Assembly: GCA_021014945.1 (NCBI GenBank)
Contig: MU266408.1
Location: forward strand, 1-64,000
Length of the DNA stretch: 64,000 bases
Origin: Leucogyrophana mollusca
Lineage: Eukaryota; Basidiomycota; Agaricomycetes; Boletales
Reading direction: 5' to 3'
The position numbers and the translations under genes were made by a program. The first letter of the stretch is position 1. Each line of letters begins with the position of its first letter. The notes under the pieces were generated by a model. It was not told the origin of the DNA and did no database searches. It saw nothing but the letters and a program-made list of their open reading frames with translations. Below are positions 32,406 to 43,934 of this stretch, in pieces.

Positions 32406-33964
32406 CGTACCTTGTTTTTAGCACTGTGAACGCTAAATGCAATTTGTCTCCGCCAATTGTTAACGAGCAGTTTTCCAAGTTGCTGTCTGTACTTGGTCGC
32501 AACCGAAGCTGTTCAACATATATGTTTCGGAAAAGCATCTGCCGAAACCTCTTCACTGGCGCACTGGTCCCATCACCCACACTTAGGATTACAATATTCA
32601 CCTCGCGCAAGTAATCACACTCGGAAACAAGACCCTTCCCCAAAATAATCAACGTGACTCTCAGTCGTACTATACGAAAGGGATGACACTGAGAAAATGG
32701 CATGGAATCGGGACAAAAACGCACAATCAATGTACGAGGCAATTCATAGTTCGTAGGATCATAATACATCCTGTATTTCGCCTTGAAAGCCGGCGTGATT
32801 GGGCGCCTCGCGGGATGGTCGGGGTCGTTTGGTGAGTATATCCGTTGCCCGGTGCGCGCATCCCGCAAAGGAGCCGATGGGACGCTGCCTAACACTCTCC
32901 CGGCGCTGGTAGCGGGCACGACGCGACTAGGGGCTGTCGCTACCGGGGGGACCTGTACATTCGTCGAACCAGACGCAGCGAGGGTAGAGACGCTATTGCC
33001 CTGGCATTCTGGTCAATCCACACAGCTAAAAAATCCTTGTTTCAATCGGGTGTTATGGATGAAACATACCTCGAGGTTCGATTCTGTTGCGGGAAGATTT
33101 CGATGGTCTCTTGGAGGCGGACTTTGACGGCGTGGTTTATGAACATCATTCTCGAGCTCAGGAACGCTGGCTTTAGAGGGGATACAACCCATAGTCTCGG
33201 GAAGAGGTTTGAAGGGTGATAAGACCGTTGGGAATTGGTGATATGGGCGTCAAACGACGCCAAGCACATAACATCCGGGGCCAATGACTCAAGTACTCAA
33301 ACTTCATCATGACAAGTCGTGCGGCCCATAGCGTCTCTGTCTCTGGCGTCCAAAAATCTGACCTGTACCACCGAATCCACATCTCGCTCCGGCGCCGACG
33401 AAGAGCAACTTGCCATACCGTAAAGACTGACAACGCTGGCTGTCGAATGTATACAGAAGCACCAGCCTCATTGCAAACGAAGTTTCGTTAAATTTCTAAT
33501 CCCAGGTTGAGCATCAAGAACAAGAGCGCCGCGCCCCCACGCTGTTATTTGTGCTCGGGAAAATCTGCTGTTGTTGGTGCCGCAGCTCTTGCGAATGGGA
33601 GATAGACAGCCGCAGCCTTGGGGACACAAAGTAGTCCCTAAGCCTACACGGCCGTCGTTTGATGCGCTGCCGAAGATGGTTGCATACCAGACAGCCAGAA
33701 ACTCAAGAGCTCACTTATGGTCTGGTCAGCGCCTCCACCGTTGTTCACCGACCCGAGTCGCTATGACGGTGTCGAGACCGATTCGGTTCAAGTGGGTTAC
33801 TGCTCAGGATGCTTCCTGCTTGATGTCACTCGGATACTTATTTGCAGATATTTTCGTGCAGTACCGAGACAGCATCGTGCAGACATTGATCCCAGACCCT
33901 CGCTCTCTTTCGTGTCACTCCGGAACTATGACCAGTTGATGAGGCGGAGATAACAACGGATGAG
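32406..33964. other. Intergenic with unresolved open frames
   Basis: Minus-strand frames at 32380-32919 (with Y-D-P-T-N-Y-E-L-P) and 33042-33433 are longer than chance neighbours but show no domain and no consistent splicing. A plus-strand piece near 33717-33830 (V-Q-V-G-Y-C-S-G-C-F-L-L-D) faintly recalls TLC-domain proteins. I support no gene here. Confidence 0.35.
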
Positions 33965-36667
33965 TTAATAAAACAACGTACCAGGTGGGAAATCCACCTC
34001 TTTATCACTGAGATACCACGCCCCTATAGATATTAGCAGTTAGTTTACGTTCGTTCCTCTTCCTCTCGCAAAGAACCGGAAGACTCACGGTCCCCAACCA
34101 TGTGCTTTTCCTCGTAAGTACACCCCTCGCCCAGCCAATAAAACCGGTTCTTCGCGTCACCATTGAGATGCTCATAGTCAAAGTCTTCCCAGCGTGGGCG
34201 CTCGAATGCTCGCACCGCATGGAGACATGACCCAGGCCATAGACCCACAACGCGTCCTTCTTCTTTGCCCATTTTGTACCACGAGCGGCACTTCGCGCTG
34301 TATACGGTCTATCCGTCCCAACAGTCAGCACACAACAAACGAAGCGGGGGAAAGGGCTGCTGACCCCAGGGAAGTAAGCCTGAGGGGTGCAAGTGATTAG
34401 TCAATCGGACCATGGGGACAACTGGAGAACAGAGAACGAAGAACAACCCTTCGCTCACCTCGAGATACTCATCGAAGTCATCCACCGCTTCCCTCTTCAC
34501 CTCGATGCTCTTCAGTCTCTCCCTCTGCATCTTCCCGACCACATTCACAGCATATTCAATTTCGCGCTCAATCAAAATCAAAAGCGATCCAGAACCAACA
34601 CCTGAGTTCGGGCCGAGACAGTTGAACCAGTTCGGGAAGCCGTCGGTGCAGAGGGAAAGGTAGGTTGACGGGTGGGGGGTGTATCGCTCTTGCAGAGTTT
34701 TTCCTGAGCGGCCGATGACGGGGAAGGGGAATTTGTAGTCGGTGTCGTACCCTGTTGGTAACGTGGATTTGGTTTATAGTCAGTTTTCTTGTCAGATGAA
34801 GAGAGGAGAGGGAGAGGGACATTACCTGTGGCACAGATCAGAACGTCGAGCTCGTAATGTTGGCCGTCCGTCGTTTCGAGGCCGGTAGGTGTTACTCGTC
34901 TTATCTCTTTCGGCACAAAGTCAACCTGCACGAGATAGAAAATCAGCAAGTCAAGTTCTCTTCCAAAAACGAATGGAAGAAACATTTTCTTCGCAGAGCG
35001 CCTCCAGATACCCAGGTCCTGGTGTCAGCCTTCTGCATGCAACGGGAAAATCGGGCACGACTTTCAGTTTGAGAACGGCGGTAGTAAGCATTGGGGTGTC
35101 GAGACATGAAGAGAATACTTACTGTGATCAGCTATCCAAGGCTTCTTCTCCAGGCGCTTGGCCATAGCCTCCTTGAAAACTCTCTGATCTTCCACCTGCC
35201 TATCGCTATTCTGCAATGTGTATGCATGCACGGACTACTCAGCTCACATGTTAGCCTAGGTCAACTCGCATGAAATAAAGATGCGACGCACGTTCAGCTC
35301 AGCCTCAAGCTCGTGCCTAAACGCCTTGTAGAACTCCGGATCATCTCTAAACTTCTTCTTATCGTCGTCACCAAATGAGTCTACGGGCAGCCATGAATCA
35401 GTGAGGGTGGCTGCACAGACAAGCGAGGCGATACACTTACAATTCGCAGCCTTCGGGTCACGCTTCATCAAGTCAGCTAGCTTCTCTGAGAAGAACGGCG
35501 TCGCGAGCCATGTCTTCCCTCGGACAAAGTTGAAGAGCTTCCCGACGCGCGGCTGGAGCGCAGGGACCATTTGCAGGGCCGATGAGCCCTACAACAATCG
35601 ACCGCACTGCAATGTGAGATCCCGTGCACCCGGACTTCAAGTCTAACAACCGCACGCACCACACCAATCACGCCAACTCTTTTATCCCCCCAATCCTTGA
35701 CGCCTTCTTTCCAATCATCCGTTTCCCAGTCCGCAGAATGGAGTAACTTTCCTTTAAACGACTTCAGTCCTTCGATGTCGGGCCACGACCATCGGCTAAG
35801 GCCACCAGCACCGCAGAGCACGAAGTCTGCAGTATCTTCGATCTCTTCGTACTGTGGCTGGTCAGAAGTGGATTCTGCGACGGGCCGGCGGAGCTTGAGG
35901 TGCCATTTCCCTGAGGACTCATCATAGCGAGCGTGGATGAGTTCGTGTTGAAGCTTAATGTATTTAGAGAGCTTGTACTTGTCAACTATGCGCTCGAGGT
36001 AGGCGCGGATCTCAGGGGCAGGGGCGTAAAACGAGGACCATTCCGTCTACCCGCATTCAGCGATATGTATGCATGGGATGCGAGAGGATGGAGCACATAC
36101 ATTTGCTTCAAATGTGAATTGGTACTGCAGAGCGTTTCAGTATACTTTCAAAGTGATGGTAGGGAGAAGGTAAAGGTGACGAACACAATGGGAAGGTATA
36201 TCACATGACAAGCCCTGGAGTGCCTATGGTGAGTGACATGTATGTACCCACAAGCGTACAATCGCACTGGATACTTGTTGGAGTACCATGTCCCGCCGAC
36301 ACCCGCATTCTTCTCGTAAACTGTCAACTCAACGTTCTTGATCCGCTGCGGGAATCTGTGTATATTGTAGCACTGCTTCCATAACAGCAAGGCTTCGATT
36401 GCGAGCTTACCTTATAGCAGCGGTAATACCGCTGTAGCCTGCACCTATGGCAACTACCTTTATGGGTCTGTCCTCGTCAATTGTGAAGTCGCCGAGGGTA
36501 AATGCAGGGGCCTTTACAGCACTTGGTGGTGGTGCATGCGAAGATGCATGTACACCATTGCCGCCGCTCTTTATGTCTGTTCCATTAGCACCCTTTGGCG
36601 TCGTTGCCGTCGGCTTGCGCGCAGGAAGAAATCCACTAAGGGTACGGAGGAACGCACTAGGAGCCAT
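33965..36667 (-). CDS. FAD-dependent monooxygenase, Baeyer-Villiger/FMO type
   Basis: Fourteen exons join in frame: 36667-36411, 36355-36268, 36214-36185, 36124-36101, 36046-35660, 35588-35441, 35380-35292, 35210-35123, 35060-34984, 34925-34826, 34751-34459, 34379-34365, 34290-34089, 34023-33965, giving 618 residues. The first Rossmann motif is A-I-G-A-G-Y-S-G and the second G-V-I-G-V-G-S-S. Between them lies the fingerprint F-K-G-K-L-L-H-S-A-D-W (F-x-G-x3-H-x3-W) of flavin monooxygenases, plus G-G-T-W-Y and F-Y-A-P near the start and I-C-A-T-G-Y-D-T-D near the end. It would use NADPH and O2 to oxygenate a ketone or a soft nucleophile; the substrate is unknown. The N-terminal 60 residues are Ser/Thr/Pro-rich and low complexity. 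Exon 12 is 15 nt. It is divergent from the GFA-type gene at 37569. Confidence 0.88.
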
Positions 36668-37568
36668 TGCACAGAGATGTAGAAGAGACCTGTGGCAAAG
36701 TGGAGATATAGTCGGGCCATGGTAGAAAGTTTATCGCGAATATCCCGTCGGCAAAAGGTTAGAGAGGGGAGTGATGGGAATTTGTGGACGTGTTTGTGCG
36801 ATGGGCGTGGTATGTGCTTGTCATTATCTGGTCCAGGACCCGTGAAAGATATGCATTGGGAGAGAAGAAGTCTGCTGACCTACACAGTCTGTGCATATTG
36901 CTGAATCACACGGCAACGTCTATAATAGTCGTTTCGTCAGGGCGATGCGAATGCGTCCTTAGCGGGCAGACTGCGCTCGGGGGAATCAGCTGATAGTGGT
37001 GGTGAGGTTAATCCAGTTGGTGCAGGAAGGAATTTTAATGATCTGCTTCATTGCCTTGCTGTTTCTCGGGTCCGAGTCCAGTCCAGACCGCGCGCCGCAA
37101 CTTATCAATAGTGTTACGAAGGTAAAACATTCATAGTCAACGTACTCCTCACTGGCGTCGCTTCATGGTCAGATACTGAGATAAGCAATGAAGGAGAGCT
37201 CTCCAGAGCTCGATTTTGAAGCGGGGTAAGTTAGTGCCTCCGTCAAGGAATACGAAAATGAACGTGGGACATGGATTCGTACAATAGGGTATGAGTGATG
37301 GCCCGCCAAATGGCGTACTACAACCGTGACGTTTCTCGGGACTTCAGTTTCACAAACGATGATTTTTATCCTCCCTTGAGAGACGCCACCCGATTCTCAT
37401 TTCCGCAGCGCCCATGAAAGATATGACTGCATGCCCTTTTCGTCACTGAGTTCGGTGCCACTGTGACACTGGGACGGCCGTATCGCCGCGATAGGGCCGT
37501 CCCACATCTCTGAATTCTTGCTATCCCCCATAACTTCCTGCTTTCTCCCCAAGAAATAATTCAAGAGG
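36668..37568. other. Divergent intergenic region
   Basis: 900 bp between the monooxygenase (minus) and the GFA-type gene (plus). It should hold both promoters. No coding potential is seen. Confidence 0.5.
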
Positions 37569-38282
37569 ATGCCTATCAAGCTCGAAGGCAGCTGTCACTG
37601 TGGTGCCGTACGATTCACTGTACAAAGCAGCACTCCTATTCCCTATCAGGTACAAAGATAGGTCTCAGGAGGATTCCGGGAGCCTTGTTTGACTCATGAC
37701 GCGCATTAGCTATGCGTCTGTTCCATTTGTCGTAAAGTTGGCGGCGTAGGTGGATCTATCAATCTCGGCGCCCACTCGGACACCCTCGAAGTCAAAGGCC
37801 GAGAGCACATTGGGTGAGTGGCTGCTAGGCTTGCGCCCCCACACCGGTTATCACCATCTAACTGTTTTCCAGGGTCTATAAGGCGGTTTTCAATCGCGAC
37901 ACTGCGGATGAGTATATCGCGTCATCTGAACGGAACTTCTGCACCAAATGCTCCACGATGCTTTGGTTGTACGACGAGACCTGGTTAGTTATCACCTGTG
38001 GACCGAGTCAACCTTTTGATGTTGCCCTTAGGCCCGAGCTTCTTCATCCGTTTGCGTCTGCCATCGACTCTCCTGAACTGGAACCCCCTGGGGAAATGGT
38101 CTGCAGTAACGTCCTGCGTAATTTTGGAGTTCTCATTCTTCTGATTCCGGCAGGTCGTTGCGATGACTGATTCGAAACCTGCCTACGTCCGTCTGCCTGA
38201 AGGAAAAAAGAGCGTTCACGAGATCTACGGGGAAGATTCGATCGAGGGTTGGCACAAGAAGCACGGGAAATTCATCGAATAA
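37569..38282 (+). CDS. GFA / CENP-V-type zinc protein
   Basis: Exons 37569-37649, 37710-37813, 37873-37983, 38032-38098 and 38154-38282 give 163 residues. The Mss4-like GFA/CENP-V fold is shown by its zinc ligands: C9-H-C11-G-A-V-R-F, C29-V-C31-S-I-C34 and C-T-K-C-S-T-M-L in exon 3. The usual W-L-Y-D after it and a short lysine-rich tail (G-W-H-K-K-H-G-K) follow. Family members include enzymes annotated as glutathione-dependent formaldehyde-activating, though that activity is doubtful for many. Small, soluble and probably cytosolic. Substrate not deducible. Confidence 0.9.
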
Positions 38283-39324
38283 ATTCATCAGGACGTGCTC
38301 GAATTCTGGACCCCTGCTGATATGTATGTCTACCTGCCCAGATTTATGGAATTGCTTCCTGCTCGTCTGTAGAGCGAATGAGCTGCGTAGGGGGTAAGTT
38401 ATCATTCGGTCGGTTTCCACAACCTGCCGCCGTTTGCGACGCATGGAGTTTATCAGACCTCACCCCACTCAATAAAACGAAACAGAGGCCGCTCGAGCCA
38501 GACCCTAAACGTGTGCACTCCCACATACCCGACAATCTTAAGTGCTATTACCATGGAGGTCTTCCTTGCTCGGTGAAAAAGCACGAATACTAGTGGACAA
38601 CTAGTAGCGAGAGATGAATGACACAGTAGGTTTTTAGCAACAAAATCTTCAGTCTTTCTCGGCCCTTGGGCAAACACATCGGTTTTGGCCACGAATGCAG
38701 GCCCCCGCGGTGATCATTCACGAGTCGACTGTAGTATGGTCAAATGTCTGCTCCATATGCACAATAATATCCAAGTATATTTCACTTTACAGTTCATAGA
38801 TGAGTCATGCGGGTGGTCATTCAAAATGGAGGGATCACTCTAGTTTCTGTGAGGTAAGGATCACAGCAGGAAGGAAACTGGGACTGGGGATGAGATAGAA
38901 CCCAGGTCACGAGCTCGACCTTGAGATGCAATACTGCAGCCGCCTGCTGTCCAAGTGCGGTCTGATAGACGGTGCAGCCGGAAGCTGTTACACAGAGGGC
39001 GTAATGAAGGAGATGGTTTACCGATTCGTCGGGTCGATTGAGGTGGAACACCATGTGGGCCATCCAAAAGCTGTCGGAACAGCAAACGATGTTGAAATGC
39101 ATAGCGGACGGTAATGCAGGTGGGTATACTGTCATCGCAAATACTCCGAGTGATGGTGCGACATCGCCAAATCAGGTTTACTGACGTCTGTCCATCACCG
39201 GCCTTCCAGAATACCTGCTTGTCCCCCAGCAAGGACAGATGTTCACCGGTCACGTGACTCGGAATAAACACGACACACAAGAAACCTAACCCTCACAAAC
39301 CCAACCAACATCTCCGAAGGGCTC
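38283..39324. other. Intergenic, no gene recognised
   Basis: Shared 3' flank of the GFA-type gene and the Qri7-type gene (convergent). Open frames here are short and without motif. Confidence 0.5.
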
Positions 39325-40944
39325 TTAAGATGCCTCCAGAGGCACCGTATGTACAGCCGGAAGTGTCTCGATACTCCATTTCGGTCGTAAGTCGATTGTG
39401 TAGTCGTCATAGTCTCCAGCGAGGAATCGGTGCATAGATGCCCACGCAATCATCGCCGCGTTGTCTGTCAGAATGCATAATGAGGATTTGCGACGAACGA
39501 AGGAACAGACTTCAGGAGCGCTGCCCGGCTCACCTGTGCAAAGCTCCGGCGGGGGAAAGAGAAGTTTGATAGGCTCATCTGGACTATACTCGTCCAAACA
39601 TCCTCTCAACCTGTGAGTTTTGTGATGATTATCTTCGAAAATAAGGCACAAACCAAACACCTGCCTTGCCCTCAGAAAAGAGTTACTGGCAACGCCTCCG
39701 CTGACCACGACATCTTGGATTTTGATCCCTCGCAAAGCAGATTTCTCTAATCCTAACACGAGCTTCGCGCACAGCTGTCGTGCGGCAGCATTTTGAAATT
39801 CCCTAGCAATGGCAACTTTGTGCGCCTGCGAGAGCGATGAAGGCGAGGACGCAATGTAACGTTCTACTGAAGAGTGCAGACATGCAAAGGAAAATGCAAG
39901 TTTCCCGGGCATCGGGACGGGAAAGGGTGGGATCTGTGGAAGGTCCGCAGAGTCGATGTCTGTGTTGAGACAGAACTGCTCGAGTGCTGCTCCAGGGCCC
40001 TTCGTACCCCACGCTAATCCAAGGAGACGAGCTGCCTTGTCAAATGAGCGGCCAATGCTTGCATCAGCTGTTGTCGCGAGCACACGGAATGCGGTATGGG
40101 AGGTAGCAAGAAGAAGCAGAGTGTGACCCCCAGAAATGAGCAGGGTGAGGAAAGGGAAGCGAGGTCCTTCAGATATGGGCGTAGTAAGTAATGGCGTGAG
40201 TGCATGTGCTTGCTAATGGAAGTGTGGATGCGGGGAAATGAATAATCACGCCTCAGCACGATACCGCTCAGCACTAACCATATGGTGAACGCCTACAAGT
40301 GGCTTGTGCAGAGATGCTGCCAGCGACTTGGCTGCGTTTGAGCTCACACTCAAACAGCCACCAATCCCTGCCTGGAGTCATTAGCATAGGAGATAGAACC
40401 AAGTGAGTACGGACTTCGCACCTGGCCCACGTGTGAAAGCAATCCCATCTACATCATTCACTTTCATGCGAGCATCATCAAGAGCTCGACGGACGGCACC
40501 TGGCTAGTTCGTAGACCATAAGTATCTTATTCCTCGTGCAAAGGATGAGCGAATTGACCAAATTACGCTGATGTGCCTCTATAGCGACGGAAGGGTGTAT
40601 ACCACCGAAGCCTTCGTGTCTGATTGACGGATTCCATGTAACTTGTAAGTCGGACGACAGTGACTCGCGCATACGATGAAGGCTTACAGGTCGTGTTGCT
40701 TGACAACAACATTCGACAAGATTTTGCGCGAAGAGTTGACAACTGCTACGCAAGTATCATCCGCCGAGCTTTCAAAAGCAAGAACTGTAAATGATCTTGA
40801 CGTCTGTTGCACTAAATTCGCCCGTGAAAAAACAACATCTAAGGCCACATGCATGAACGGCGAGAGGTTCTTGCCGCAGTCTGACGCCCTTGGCTTAAAG
40901 AAAAACCTTTCGGGCCTTGGTGTCCTGGTGCTCAACCTCAACAT
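39325..40944 (-). CDS. QRI7: Mitochondrial tRNA threonylcarbamoyladenosine transferase (Qri7/OSGEPL1/TsaD type)
   Basis: Exons 40944-40688, 40619-40559, 40503-40422, 40367-40279, 40212-39665, 39610-39534 and 39464-39325 give 417 residues. The ASKHA-fold Kae1/TsaD family is clear: A-F-E-S-S-A-D-D-T near the start, H-E-G-F-G-G-I-H-P, G-P-G-I-G-G-C-L, the metal-binding H-M-Q-A-H (H162, H166), L-L-I-S-G-G-H-T, S-G-G-V-A-S-N and D-N-A-A-M-I-A-W. An Arg/Ser/Thr-rich N-terminus (M-L-R-L-S-T-R-T-P-R) before the domain looks like a mitochondrial presequence, pointing to the organellar Qri7 form rather than cytosolic Kae1. It makes t6A37 in ANN-decoding tRNAs. The fifth intron (39664-39611) appears to start with GC; the nearby GT donors give a stop. 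Confidence 0.9.
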
Positions 40945-41165
40945 CGAGCAGCAAACAGGAACGGTGAGGTCGACGAGAATGAATGTCAATTCCTGCACAG
41001 CCACCAGCCTACTACAGTTCAGAATATCCAGATCATTCGAAACACTCAGGAAAGTCAATTACATTTAGCGTAGGCGGTGTGTACACACTGTTGTACATGC
41101 TCTCCTCGTTGGAGGGTAACGTGTCCCGTGCGGATAAATGAAGGTATATACACTTGAAGTAAACG

Positions 41166-41930
41166 TCAAAATACGCCTGGAAGCAGCCTCCACCCAACCT
41201 TTTGCTTCCATACTTCCCATGAGCGTCCGAACCTATTCTTGAGTAGCCTATCCTCTCGGACACATCTTTCTAAGATAATAAACACCACAAGGACAACCTG
41301 CAAGGCACACATGAGACCAAGCGGCGACAGCAGCATGCCGCATTCCCTGGCCCAAGAGCCTGGAGATGCATGTGCGAGCGAGAAGCCGACGAGGGCGAGA
41401 ATTCCACCAGTGTATGCTGGATGCCGCACAATTGCGTACGGCCCAGTCGTGACGAGCTCATGGTTAGGGCGAAGCGTAAGCTCGAAGGTATATAGCCTCC
41501 CTAGCTCGCGATAGCACCAAATTCGTATAGATGTGCCCAGGGCAGCAGCGACCAAGGCGAAGATGATGTGGGGTGTCAGGGCTACGCGTTCGGCGCAGGA
41601 TCTGGAGGTGTCCGTAGAGCGAGTGAACACGGAAAGCACAAACGCGGACAAGGGGGCGGGCCGAATACGTAGAGCGAGAATCACAGCTGTTTCTGCAATG
41701 CTGGGAAGGGCATTAACCCACTGGGTAACCAAGTTAGCTCCTCAGTTGCCCAGCGTATTGACGAATACTCAGCATACCGCCATTGCAGCCCGTAAAAATC
41801 TTATCGTGAAGGCCTCTAGTGTGGAGACCTTCCGGCACTCTGACTCATGAGGAGGTGGGTTCGGAGGCGTTATAGTGAGGTGCATGGCATAAGTCACGGC
41901 AAACACGGCGGGGAGCCTGAGGATCGACAT
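41166..41930 (-). CDS. Isoprenylcysteine carboxyl methyltransferase (ICMT/Ste14)-like protein
   Basis: Exons 41930-41778 and 41720-41166 give 235 residues. The C-terminal half has the ICMT signature: T-T-G-P-Y-A-I-V-R-H-P-A-Y-T-G-G, a hydrophobic pair of helices, then E-D-R-L-L-K-N-R-F-G-R-S-W-E-V-W-K at the end. These form the SAM pocket at the ER membrane face in Ste14. Several hydrophobic segments precede it. Length matches yeast Ste14 (about 239). Expected role: methyl-esterification of prenylated C-terminal cysteines (a-factor-like pheromones, Ras-type GTPases). Basidiomycetes carry several ICMT-like paralogues, so this need not be the main enzyme. Confidence 0.85.
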
Positions 41931-42459
41931 TAATGACTATTGCGCTCTTCAAACGATATCAACATTGACCTGTGGTGGCCTCCCAGAGGAGGTAGCAGTA
42001 TTTATACTGTAGTAATCACTGCGCCAGTAACCACGCGATCTGCCATAGCGAGCAAGTTGTCAACTAGTGAGTCGCTTGGAATGATGCCCTGAAAATTCCA
42101 TCGTAAAATGAAGAACCAGGGCAGTGGAGTGCTCGATAGCTGATAGTGTTTGGCGTGGGTATCAATCCTATGATCCGCGCGCGGGCTAAGGTCATTCATG
42201 GGAGTCCCTTTGCGACTAGCCATGTATAATAGCTGTCATGTTATCGCAGGGAAGAAAAGGCTACTGTACTGGCCGCCGATGTCAATAAGAGAAAATTGTA
42301 ATGAAGGAACACCCTACCAAAGTTAAACCCCGGTGGCGCCAGTACATTGCGGGATGAGTAGATTTAGTATATATGGAACTAAGAATGGAGAGCCAACCAT
42401 GTTTCACGGAGTGGGAGGCGCGATTGAGCAGGGCGGGCTTGATTACAAACTGAACACTC
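41931..42459. other. Intergenic; possible extra 3' exon of the F-box gene
   Basis: A minus-strand frame at 42300-42460 could continue the upstream F-box protein if its last exon is spliced (a candidate acceptor lies near 42460). Otherwise nothing is seen. Confidence 0.35.
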
Positions 42460-43934
42460 CTAATCGTGTCTTTCCCAAAAAATCGTCGAAGAGAACAGAA
42501 AGGCAGCCGGAAGTCTCGTCCCACGACAGATCATGGATATCCCTTGGCAACTGGGGTCCCGAGAACAGACGCCCTTCCAAGAGAATACGTGCAGAATGAA
42601 GGTGATGAGGATTGTGGCCCAATCGCATGTGGCCATCGTGCCCGCGATGTTCGTGGGGAGCGTAAGCATGCAGATACTGCCGTCTTCGTATACTGCCACA
42701 ACACGGCCTGAACTGAGAGATGTGTGGACACGGTGCTTTACACGATCAACGCGATACTCGGCCAAAGCAAAGCCAGTGTCCACGTCCAGAACGCGGACGC
42801 AGTCATTGAAGAGTATCAAAAGCGGACCTTCGTGACGGCCATCTACATTCCAGGATATCGGATTTGTGGAAAGAGGGGGGCTAGAGGAGCCTCCGTATTT
42901 CCACTTGTGGATCAAGGACATAATATCTCCATTCTGACGGGATGCCCCGAGCTTCGCCTGTGGGATATCCATCAACGTCATCCCGGCATGCGTAATCGTA
43001 AGGACCGAGTGGTCGGACAGGAATCGCATGACCGATTTCTCATATATCAACTCTAAGTCCAGATTAATGACAAACTTCTCAGCCTGCGCGGCTTTGTCCA
43101 ATGGCAGTCTTTGGAATGAAATGTCGTCGGCGTCTGGAGTCCCCCATAAACGACCAGCAGCCGTCAGCGTGCGGGGGCCGAGTTTGTCCACAGCTGCAGT
43201 ACGGGTTTCTAACTGGTGAAAGCGACGACCCGCTATGTCCACGTGGTAGGACTTGTAGAAGTAGGATCTCGTGCTGCGACACATTGGTCATGTATGAGTC
43301 ATGTCAATGATACAGCGAAGCCAACTTACCCATCACCAAAAAAGAATACACCTAGAGATAACAGCGGCCGTTGACCTGAGGCAAACGCTATATCCATATG
43401 CAACCTAAGGGCTCTTTTCCCTTTATTAAGCTTAAAGCTCTCATCAACAGCAACGGGGGGTCCAGGGCAAGTATCGAGAGCATGCAGATAGAGTGCTGCC
43501 TTTGTTGATAGTACCACCGCCCACTGTCCTCCCGGCAAGACTTGTAGTTTTCCCCTGCGGCAGAGCTTTCCACAGGGATGGAGACAGTGACTCCGGATTT
43601 TGATTACCTCCTGGCGAGAGGTGTTTTCCAGTCGAACTGCACGGATTACCCTTTCCTTTAGCTGACTCGACGACATGTGTAGAATCCACCCCGTCTGAGC
43701 GTTGGGGTAGAGGTGCAATGGACAAGATGTCGCGATACGCACAGTCCCAGACAATTCGTTCGTTCATGACGTCCCGGATGAATTCACATGCCTTCATACG
43801 AATTGGTGGTCAGCTTTGGCAAAGAAAGTTAGAGAGTTGAGCTGCACCATCTGTAAGCGCAGAATGTCGACTACAGGTAAGTGAAGCGAGAGATGGAGCC
43901 ACAGATCGATTGGCAAGTCTATTGCTTTGACCAT
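42460..43934 (-). CDS. F-box protein with beta-propeller-like C-terminal region
   Basis: Start M-V-K-A-I-D-L-P-I-D-L-W at 43934 gives an F-box (L-P-x-D-L-W-L-H-L then P-V-V-D-I-L-R-L). It is completed across an intron (43847-43792) by A-C-E-F-I-R-D-V and E-R-I-V-W-D. Downstream come L-K-E-R-V-I-R-A-V-R-L-E-N and strand-like segments such as L-Q-V-L-P-G-G-Q-W-A-V-V-L, R-V-L-D-V-D-T-G and G-R-V-V-A-V-Y-E-D-G-S-I-C. A clean intron joins 43330 to 43273. Between V-W-D and L-K-E-R the frame changes. Either a 58-nt intron with weak donor GTCTGG (43752-43695) is removed, giving 434 residues, or the gene is frameshifted. Presumed SCF adaptor, target unknown. Confidence 0.6.

Noticed and set aside
32380..33433. 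Minus-strand frames that might be exons of an unknown gene
   Set aside because: No pair of frames joins with good splice sites and no family is recognised.
33571..33953. Faint TLC-domain-like segment (V-Q-V-G-Y-C-S-G-C-F-L-L-D)
   Set aside because: Too short, no flanking exons or helices that complete the domain.
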